Source: an uncultured Paracoccaceae bacterium
Lineage (GTDB): Bacteria > Pseudomonadota > Alphaproteobacteria > Rhodobacterales > Rhodobacteraceae
Assembly (NCBI GenBank): GCA_937916485.1
Contig: CALFSV010000410.1
Location: forward strand, 1-10,976
Direction: 5' to 3'
Length of the DNA stretch: 10,976 bases
Notes under the pieces: model-generated
The model's input: only the letters and a program-made list of their open reading frames with translations
Told to the model about the DNA's origin: nothing
The model's database searches: none
Position numbers and translations under genes: made by a program
Shown here: positions 6,264 to 10,976 of the stretch, in pieces
How the letters are laid out: each line of letters starts with the position of its first letter
How positions within the stretch are numbered: position 1 is the first letter of the stretch

Positions 6264-7061
6264 ATGAAGACCGTGATCCTGATCCCTGCCCGCTATGCCT
6301 CTACCCGCTATCCGGGCAAACCGCTGGTCGCCCTGCGCGACGGCAGTGGCGCCTCAAAGACCCTGATCCAGCGTAGCTGGGAGGCGGCGATGGCGGTCAA
6401 AGGCGTGGCCGAGGTCCATGTCGCCACCGATGACGACCGCATCCGGGAGGCGTCAGAGGCCTTTGGCGCCTCTGTCATCATGACCTCCGAAGCCTGCGAG
6501 AACGGTACCATGCGCTGCGCCGATGCCATGGCGCGGGCCGGGCTCGAGGCCGATCTGGTGGTCAACCTGCAAGGTGACGCCCCCCTGACCCCGGCCTGGT
6601 TCGTCGAGGATCTGATCGCGGCCATGGCGGCCGATCCGACGGCCGAGGTCGCCACCCCGGTGGTGCGCTGCGATGCCGAGACCTACGGCCATTTCCGCGC
6701 CGACCGGCAGGCGGGCCGGGTCGGCGGGACCACGGCGGTTTTCGGAGCCGGTGGCCGGGCGCTCTATTTTTCCAAGGAAGTCCTTCCCTATATCGACCCT
6801 GCCAAGGCCGAAACCGCCTGGAACCAGGTGTTCCACCACGTCGGCCTTTATGCCTACCGCCCCGATGCCCTGGCCCGTTATACTGACTGGCAGGCAGGCC
6901 CACTGGAAAGCCTTGAGGGGCTCGAACAGTTGCGGTTCCTGGAAAACGGCACCTCGGTCCTCTGCGTTGAGGTGCCGGGCCGTGGCCGGGTCTTCTGGGA
7001 GCTGAACAACCCCGCCGATGTGGTCCGCATCGAAAGCATTCTGGCAAAAGATCATTCCTGA
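6264..7061 (+). CDS. kdsB: 3-deoxy-manno-octulosonate cytidylyltransferase (KdsB family, divergent)
   Basis: This enzyme is expected to activate Kdo with CTP to CMP-Kdo in the cytoplasm. Its 265 residues compare with 248 in E. coli KdsB. The N-terminal signature IPARYASTRYPGKPL (7-21) is intact, with VATDDDRI (53-60), NGTMRCADA (80-88), QGDAP (103-107), ALYFSKEVLPYI, HHVGLYAYRPDAL and LEGLEQLRFLENG also present. Asp105 matches the Mg2+-binding Asp100 of E. coli KdsB. The usual QGDEP is QGDAP here. The canonical VDTPEDL, whose Asp (235 in E. coli) is the second metal ligand, reads ELNNPADV, with Asn248 in its place. The enzyme may therefore be a subfamily with altered metal binding or a related ulosonic acid substrate. 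AAGGAAG lies a few bases before the ATG, and the gene follows kdsD closely. Confidence 0.88.
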   Translation: MKTVILIPARYASTRYPGKPLVALRDGSGASKTLIQRSWEAAMAVKGVAEVHVATDDDRIREASEAFGASVIMTSEACENGTMRCADAMARAGLEADLVVNLQGDAPLTPAWFVEDLIAAMAADPTAEVATPVVRCDAETYGHFRADRQAGRVGGTTAVFGAGGRALYFSKEVLPYIDPAKAETAWNQVFHHVGLYAYRPDALARYTDWQAGPLESLEGLEQLRFLENGTSVLCVEVPGRGRVFWELNNPADVVRIESILAKDHS

Positions 7062-7094
7062 GCCCCGGCTCGGACACCAAGACAGGAGAGGCGC

Positions 7095-7943
7095 ATGACC
7101 GAGGCTCACAGTGTAGAGGCCCGCATTGTAGAAGTCGGCGACATCCGGATTGGCGGGGCGGAACCCTTTGCCCTGATCACAGGTCCCTGCCAGCTGGAAA
7201 GCCTTGAGCACGCCCGCATGATGGCCGGCCGGATCGCCGAGGCCTGTGCGCCCACCGGCACCCGCTTCATCTTCAAGGCAAGCTATGACAAAGCCAATCG
7301 GTCATCCTTGGGATCGACCCGTGGGCTTGGGATGGAAAAGGGGCTCGAGATACTGGCCGCCATCGGTGATGAATTCGGCTGCCCGGTCCTGACGGATGTG
7401 CATTTGCCCGATCATTGCGCCCCTGCGGCAGCGGCCTGCGATGTCCTTCAGATCCCCGCCTTTCTGTGCCGTCAGACCGACCTGTTGCTTGCCGCCGGCG
7501 AAACTGGGGCGGCGATCAACATCAAGAAGGGCCAGTTCCTTGCCCCTTGGGACATGGCCAATGTAGCGGCCAAGGTCGCCTCGACCGGAAACGAGCGGAT
7601 CATGCTGTGTGACCGGGGCACCTCGTTTGGCTACAACACCCTGGTATCGGATTTTCGCGGTCTGCCGGTGATGGCCGCGACAGGCTATCCGGTGGTCTTT
7701 GACGCCACCCATTCGGTCCAGCAGCCAGGTGGGCAGGGGGCAACAAGCGGCGGGCAGCGCGAGTTTGCCCCGGTGCTGGCTCGGGCGGCTTGTGCGGTGG
7801 GCGTGTCGGCCTTGTTCATCGAAACCCACGAGGATCCCGACAACGCGCCCTCTGACGGACCCAACATGATCCCGATTGACCAGATGCAGGCTCTGATCGG
7901 GCGGTTGCGCCAGTTTGACGATCTGGCAAAGCAGTCGCTTTGA
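7095..7943 (+). CDS. kdsA: 3-deoxy-8-phosphooctulonate synthase (Kdo-8-P synthase), metal-dependent type
   Basis: This enzyme condenses phosphoenolpyruvate with arabinose-5-phosphate to Kdo-8-phosphate. The 282-residue protein matches the family length (E. coli 284). Key blocks are ITGPCQLES (28-36), FKASYDKANRSS (60-71), INIKKGQFLAPWDM (141-154), CDRGTSFGYNTLV (172-184), DATHSVQQPGG (203-213) and ETHEDPDNAPSDGPNM (243-258). Cys32 replaces the Asn of metal-independent enzymes. With His206, Glu243 and Asp254 it completes the metal-binding set of the Aquifex-type class, so I infer metal dependence. AGGAG at 7084-7088 lies six bases before the start. It follows kdsB by 33 bases. KdsC, the phosphatase needed between KdsA and KdsB, is absent from the window. 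A strong hairpin follows the stop. Confidence 0.95.
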   Translation: MTEAHSVEARIVEVGDIRIGGAEPFALITGPCQLESLEHARMMAGRIAEACAPTGTRFIFKASYDKANRSSLGSTRGLGMEKGLEILAAIGDEFGCPVLTDVHLPDHCAPAAAACDVLQIPAFLCRQTDLLLAAGETGAAINIKKGQFLAPWDMANVAAKVASTGNERIMLCDRGTSFGYNTLVSDFRGLPVMAATGYPVVFDATHSVQQPGGQGATSGGQREFAPVLARAACAVGVSALFIETHEDPDNAPSDGPNMIPIDQMQALIGRLRQFDDLAKQSL

Positions 7944-8114
7944 TCTGTTTTGACCGCAGGTCTGTAGCCTGGTGCGCAGCCGTCAGCCGGACGGCTGCGC
8001 ACCAGCAGCTGTAAATCCGCGTCAAGGGCTTTCCGCATGCCTGTCCAACGGGCTATAGGGCAGGAGACCAGAGAGACTGCGATCAAGACGGATAATCAGG
8101 AAGAAGACATCACG
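7944..8114. other. Spacer between kdsA and rfbC
   Basis: This 171-base spacer holds the strong hairpin at 7969-8005 and then about 110 bases with no gene. The rfbC frame is open back to an ATG at 8037, but the 26 extra residues (polar, Gln/Glu/Thr-rich) have no counterpart in RfbC proteins. A separate promoter for the rhamnose genes is expected here, but I see no clear boxes. Confidence 0.5.
7969..8005 (+). terminator. Perfect 16-bp hairpin after kdsA
   Basis: CTGGTGCGCAGCCGTC (7969-7984) pairs perfectly with GACGGCTGCGCACCAG (7990-8005) around the loop AGCCG. It starts 25 bases after the kdsA stop. The stem is long and GC-rich, as in a terminator, but the following bases (CAGCTGTAAATCC) contain no T run. 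It may act as a Rho-assisted terminator, an mRNA 3' stabiliser that sets unequal kds and rfb expression, or a dispersed palindromic repeat. Confidence 0.55.
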
Positions 8115-8675
8115 ATGGAAATTCTTCAAACAGAGCTGCCGGGCGTTGTCCTGCTGACCCCCCGTCGTTTTGCCGACGCGCGCGGGTTCTTTTCAGAGAA
8201 CTACAGCAAAAAGACGCTGGCCGCCCAGGGCATCGATATCGACTTTGTCCAGGACAACCACTCGATCAGCCAGGATACGGGCACCGTGCGGGGGTTGCAT
8301 TTTCAGTCGCCCCCCCATGCCCAGGCCAAACTGGTGCGCTGCGGTCAGGGTGCGCTTTACGATGTGGCGGTCGATGTCCGGGTCGGCTCGCCCACCTATG
8401 GCAAATGGGTGGGCTATGAGCTGTCGGCCGAAAACGGCCGCCAGCTCTTGATCCCGGCGGGCTTTTTGCATGGCTTTGTTACCCTCGCTCCGATGACCGA
8501 GATTGTCTACAAATGCAGCGATTTCTACGCCCCCGAATGCGACGGGGCGGTGCGTTGGGATGATCCCGATCTGGCCATCGACTGGCCCCTGTCGGGGGGA
8601 ACGGCTGCGATTTCCGACAAGGATGCGGTTGCCCCCCTGATGGCTGATTTCAATTCTCCATTCACATACGCCTGA
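8115..8675 (+). CDS. rfbC: dTDP-4-dehydrorhamnose 3,5-epimerase
   Basis: This is the third step of dTDP-L-rhamnose synthesis: epimerisation at C3 and C5 of dTDP-4-keto-6-deoxyglucose. From the ATG at 8115 (Met-Glu-Ile-Leu) the product is 186 residues, the usual RfbC size. The cupin fold is shown by RRFADARGFFSENY (17-30), the substrate motif TVRGLHFQ with the catalytic base His62, Lys72 nearby, YDVAVDVRVGSPTYGKW (82-98), LLIPAGFLHGF (112-122) and VYKCSDFYAPECD (131-143), which supplies the tyrosine expected as the acid. AGGAAG at 8098-8103 followed by GAAGA at 8103-8107 gives a plausible ribosome-binding site. The in-frame ATG at 8037 is rejected as start. It opens the rfbC-B-D-A run. The stretch CCCCCCC at 8310-8316 lies within Ser-Pro-Pro-His codons. 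Confidence 0.95.
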   Translation: MEILQTELPGVVLLTPRRFADARGFFSENYSKKTLAAQGIDIDFVQDNHSISQDTGTVRGLHFQSPPHAQAKLVRCGQGALYDVAVDVRVGSPTYGKWVGYELSAENGRQLLIPAGFLHGFVTLAPMTEIVYKCSDFYAPECDGAVRWDDPDLAIDWPLSGGTAAISDKDAVAPLMADFNSPFTYA

Positions 8676-8703
8676 ACGGGCGCGATGATCCAAAGGATAC
8701 TGG

Positions 8704-9744
8704 ATGAAACTTCTCGTAACGGGTGGAGCAGGCTTCATTGGCTCTGCCGTCGTGCGTCAGGCCGTGGCGCAGGGGCATGCGGTCGTCAACGTCGATGTGC
8801 TGACCTATGCGGCTTGCCTGGCCAATGTCGACAGTGTCGCCTCAAGCCCGCTTTATGCATTTGAACAGGCCGATATCTGCGACCGCGCCGCCATGGAGCG
8901 GATCCTGGCAGCCCATCAGCCCGATGCGATCATGCATCTGGCCGCAGAAAGCCATGTCGACCGGTCGATCGACGGACCTGGGGATTTCATCCACACCAAT
9001 ATCACCGGCACCTATACCCTGCTTGAGGCGGCTCGCGCCTACTGGACGGGCAAAGGCAAGCCCGAGGGCTTTCGCTTTCACCATATTTCGACCGATGAGG
9101 TCTTTGGCACATTGGGTGCGACGGGGATGTTCACCGAGGACACGCCCTACGCGCCGAACAGTCCCTATTCCGCCTCAAAGGCCGCGTCTGATCACCTGGT
9201 TCGCGCCTGGCACGAAACCTATGGCCTGCCCGTGGTCATGACCAACTGCTCCAACAACTACGGCCCCTTCCACTTTCCGGAAAAGCTGATCCCGGTGGTC
9301 ATCCTCAAGGCGCTCGCCGGGGCGCCGATCCCGGTTTACGGGGCGGGCGAGAATGTGCGCGACTGGCTCTATGTCGAGGATCACGCCGATGCCCTGCTGA
9401 CCGTGGTGCAAAAGGGCGTTCTGGGGCGCAGCTACAACATCGGTGGCGAGAACGAGGCCCGCAATATCGACCTGGTGCGCAGCCTCTGTGCCATCCTTGA
9501 TGAAAAGCGGCCCGGCAACGCGCCCTATGCCGAGCAGATCACCTTCGTCACGGATCGTCCCGGCCATGATGCCCGCTATGCCATCGACCCGTCCCGGATC
9601 CGGACCGAACTGGGCTGGCGCCCTTCGGTCACCCTCGAGGAGGGGCTGGAAAAGACCGTACAATGGTACCTTGATAACGAGGACTGGTGGCGCGCCCTGC
9701 AGGACCGGGGCGGCGTCGGTGAGCGGCTGGGGGTCAAGGCATGA
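8704..9744 (+). CDS. rfbB: dTDP-glucose 4,6-dehydratase
   Basis: This NAD+-dependent extended short-chain dehydrogenase converts dTDP-glucose to dTDP-4-keto-6-deoxyglucose, step two of the rhamnose pathway. The 346 residues fit RfbB/RmlB. The Rossmann motif is TGGAGFIG (6-13). [12 protein letters not shown] (78-89) and [13 protein letters not shown] (126-138) carry the Thr130-Asp131-Glu132 triad of the dehydratase. The catalytic pair is Tyr155 and Lys159 ([14 protein letters not shown]). [18 protein letters not shown] (180-197), [17 protein letters not shown] and the late [11 protein letters not shown] are RfbB hallmarks. AAAGGA at 8692-8697 lies six bases before the ATG, and the gene is 28 bases after rfbC. 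Its stop overlaps the rfbD start as ATGA, so the two are likely co-translated. Confidence 0.97.
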   Translation: MKLLVTGGAGFIGSAVVRQAVAQGHAVVNVDVLTYAACLANVDSVASSPLYAFEQADICDRAAMERILAAHQPDAIMHLAAESHVDRSIDGPGDFIHTNITGTYTLLEAARAYWTGKGKPEGFRFHHISTDEVFGTLGATGMFTEDTPYAPNSPYSASKAASDHLVRAWHETYGLPVVMTNCSNNYGPFHFPEKLIPVVILKALAGAPIPVYGAGENVRDWLYVEDHADALLTVVQKGVLGRSYNIGGENEARNIDLVRSLCAILDEKRPGNAPYAEQITFVTDRPGHDARYAIDPSRIRTELGWRPSVTLEEGLEKTVQWYLDNEDWWRALQDRGGVGERLGVKA

Positions 9745-10592
9745 TCCTTGTCTTTGGCAGTACCGGACAGGTGGCGACCGAGCTTCGTCGCCTCGCCACC
9801 GAGGCGACCTTCCTGGGCCGGGACAAGGCCGACCTGACAGACCCCGAGGCCTGCGCCGCCGCGATCCGGGCCCATGCCCCGTCTGCGGTGATCAATGCCG
9901 CGGCCTGGACGGCTGTGGACAAGGCTGAAGAGGAAGAGGCCACCGCCACAGTGGTCAACGGCACGGCTCCGGGCGCGATGGCGCGGACCTGTGCTGATCT
10001 GGGTATTCCTTTCGTCCATATCTCGACCGACTATGTGTTCGAAGGCGGCGGCACTGCGCCATGGTCCCCCACGGATCCCACTGGCCCTCTGGGGGCCTAT
10101 GGCCGTTCAAAACTGGCCGGCGAACAGGCCATTCAGGCGGCGGGGGGCACTTGGGCCATCCTGCGCACATCCTGGGTATTTTCGGCCCATGGCAACAATT
10201 TCGTCAAGACGATGCTGCGGCTGTCTGAAACGCGCGATGCGCTTAATGTGGTGGGCGACCAGATCGGCGGCCCAACGCCGGCCCGCGACATTGCCGTGGC
10301 CTGCCTGTCGATCGTTGACAAATTGCGTGAAGATCCGACCAAGACGGGCCTGCATCATCTCAGTGGCGCCCCCGATGTCAGCTGGGCCGATTTCGCCCGG
10401 GCGATCTTTGATATGGCGGGCCGGACCGTCGCGGTCACCGATATCCCGTCATCAGCCTATCCCACACCGGCCGTTCGGCCGGCGAATTCGCGGATGGATT
10501 GCAGTGCATTAGAGACTGTTTTTGGCATTTCCAGGCCAGATTGGCGTCTGGCACTGGCCGCAGTCATCAAGGAATTGGAGGAGGTCGCATGA
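9741..10592 (+). CDS. rfbD: dTDP-4-dehydrorhamnose reductase
   Basis: This is the last step of dTDP-L-rhamnose synthesis, reduction of dTDP-4-keto-L-rhamnose with NAD(P)H. The 283 residues match RfbD/RmlD. The N-terminal nucleotide motif is [11 protein letters not shown] (5-15), followed by [10 protein letters not shown] (28-37), [14 protein letters not shown] (52-65), [12 protein letters not shown] (93-104), the catalytic Tyr120 and Lys124 in [11 protein letters not shown], and [18 protein letters not shown] (142-159). The usual Asp after TDYVF is Glu here, a mild change. The C-terminal half carries [16 protein letters not shown] (170-185) and the substrate-side motif [10 protein letters not shown]. 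It overlaps rfbB by four bases and rfbA by four bases, so the last three genes form a tightly coupled block. Confidence 0.96.
   Translation: MILVFGSTGQVATELRRLATEATFLGRDKADLTDPEACAAAIRAHAPSAVINAAAWTAVDKAEEEEATATVVNGTAPGAMARTCADLGIPFVHISTDYVFEGGGTAPWSPTDPTGPLGAYGRSKLAGEQAIQAAGGTWAILRTSWVFSAHGNNFVKTMLRLSETRDALNVVGDQIGGPTPARDIAVACLSIVDKLREDPTKTGLHHLSGAPDVSWADFARAIFDMAGRTVAVTDIPSSAYPTPAVRPANSRMDCSALETVFGISRPDWRLALAAVIKELEEVA
10577..10584 (+). promoter_or_regulatory. Strong ribosome-binding site of rfbA inside rfbD
   Basis: GGAGGAGG lies within the last codons of rfbD, four bases before the overlapping ATG at 10589. It supports that start for rfbA and allows independent initiation despite the overlap. 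Confidence 0.65.
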
Positions 10593-10976
10593 CCACGCAA
10601 AGCACGACGCGCCGCAAGGGGATCATTCTGGCAGGCGGTTCCGGCACCCGGCTGTACCCGATCACGCTGGGGGTCTCCAAGCAGCTCTTGCCGGTCTACG
10701 ACAAGCCGATGATCTACTACCCGCTGTCCGCCCTGATGCTGGGCGGTATTCGGGACATTGCCATTATCACGACGCCCGAGGATCAGGCCCAGTTCATCCG
10801 CACACTGGGCGATGGTAGCCAATGGGGCATCAACCTGACCTACATCGTTCAGCCCAAGCCCGAAGGGCTTGCCCAGGCCTATCTGCTGGCGCGCGATTTC
10901 CTGGACGGGTCGGCCTCGGCCATGGTGCTGGGCGACAACATCTTCTTCGGCCATGGCCTGCCCGAACTGTTGCGCG
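10589..10976 (+). CDS. rfbA: Glucose-1-phosphate thymidylyltransferase, 5' part
   Basis: This enzyme makes dTDP-glucose from glucose-1-phosphate and dTTP, the first step of the rhamnose pathway. Only the first 129 codons are in the window; the frame is open at the right edge and the remaining half or more lies outside. The nucleotide-binding signature [16 protein letters not shown] (11-26) is intact, followed by [18 protein letters not shown] (30-47), [15 protein letters not shown] and the metal-binding [11 protein letters not shown]. These identify RmlA rather than a GDP-mannose or UDP-glucose pyrophosphorylase. The start is the ATG overlapping the rfbD stop (ATGA), backed by a strong Shine-Dalgarno sequence. 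The nine residues before the domain (MTTQSTTRR) form a short polar extension. Confidence 0.96.
   Translation, partial: MTTQSTTRRKGIILAGGSGTRLYPITLGVSKQLLPVYDKPMIYYPLSALMLGGIRDIAIITTPEDQAQFIRTLGDGSQWGINLTYIVQPKPEGLAQAYLLARDFLDGSASAMVLGDNIFFGHGLPELLR

Noticed and set aside
8037..8114. Upstream ATG for rfbC
   Set aside because: The extra 26 residues have no counterpart in RfbC. The ATG at 8115 gives the normal N-terminus and has a purine-rich ribosome-binding site.
8310..8316. C7 run in rfbC as a second phase-variable tract
   Set aside because: Seven bases is short for frequent slippage and common in a GC-rich genome, and the gene is a conserved enzyme where switching is less expected.
1..10976. 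CRISPR array, tRNA, rRNA or known riboswitch
   Set aside because: No regularly spaced repeats, tRNA-like cloverleaf, rRNA segment or recognisable riboswitch core was seen on either strand by eye.

Overview
The window is GC-rich (roughly two thirds G+C by eye, lower in about the first 1.8 kb). It looks like chromosome from an alphaproteobacterium, most likely Rhodobacterales (Paracoccus/Rhodobacter-type). The reasons are the codon use, a DUF2793 tail-fibre-like protein of the kind I associate with that order, and an IS1380-type transposase remnant. The species cannot be fixed from the sequence alone.

Nearly everything intact is surface-polysaccharide biosynthesis on the + strand. From left to right: (1) 1-280, the C-terminal end of an IS1380-family transposase on the - strand, truncated at its 5' end. 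(2) 396-1517, an outer-membrane polysaccharide export lipoprotein (OPX, Wza/KpsD type). (3) 1518-1793, a spacer with several inverted repeats. (4) 1794-4171, galE and a CpsG/ManB-type phosphomannomutase, overlapping by ATGA. (5) 4188-5039, a DUF2793 gene on the opposite strand. (6) 5040-5273, a divergent intergenic region rich in short inverted repeats. (7) 5274-7943, kdsD-kdsB-kdsA, which make and activate Kdo. (8) 7944-8114, a spacer with a perfect 16-bp hairpin. (9) 8115 to the window end, rfbC-rfbB-rfbD-rfbA, the dTDP-L-rhamnose pathway, with rfbA cut by the window edge.

Together the enzymes supply UDP-galactose (possibly UDP-GalNAc), mannose-1-phosphate, CMP-Kdo and dTDP-L-rhamnose. The OPX protein would export the finished polymer. 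I infer a capsule or K-antigen-like glycan containing Kdo and rhamnose. No glycosyltransferase, polymerase, flippase/ABC transporter, kdsC or manC lies in the window, so the locus must continue outside it or draw on genes elsewhere.

Most of this is ordinary pathway content. The points most worth a second look are the phage/GTA-type tail-fibre gene inserted antisense in a capsule-precursor locus, with a G9 homopolymer in its reading frame; a KdsB homologue that lacks the canonical second Mg2+-binding Asp; the 16-bp perfect hairpin between the Kdo and rhamnose genes; and the repeat-rich leader of kdsD. I do not see a clearly new multi-gene system.
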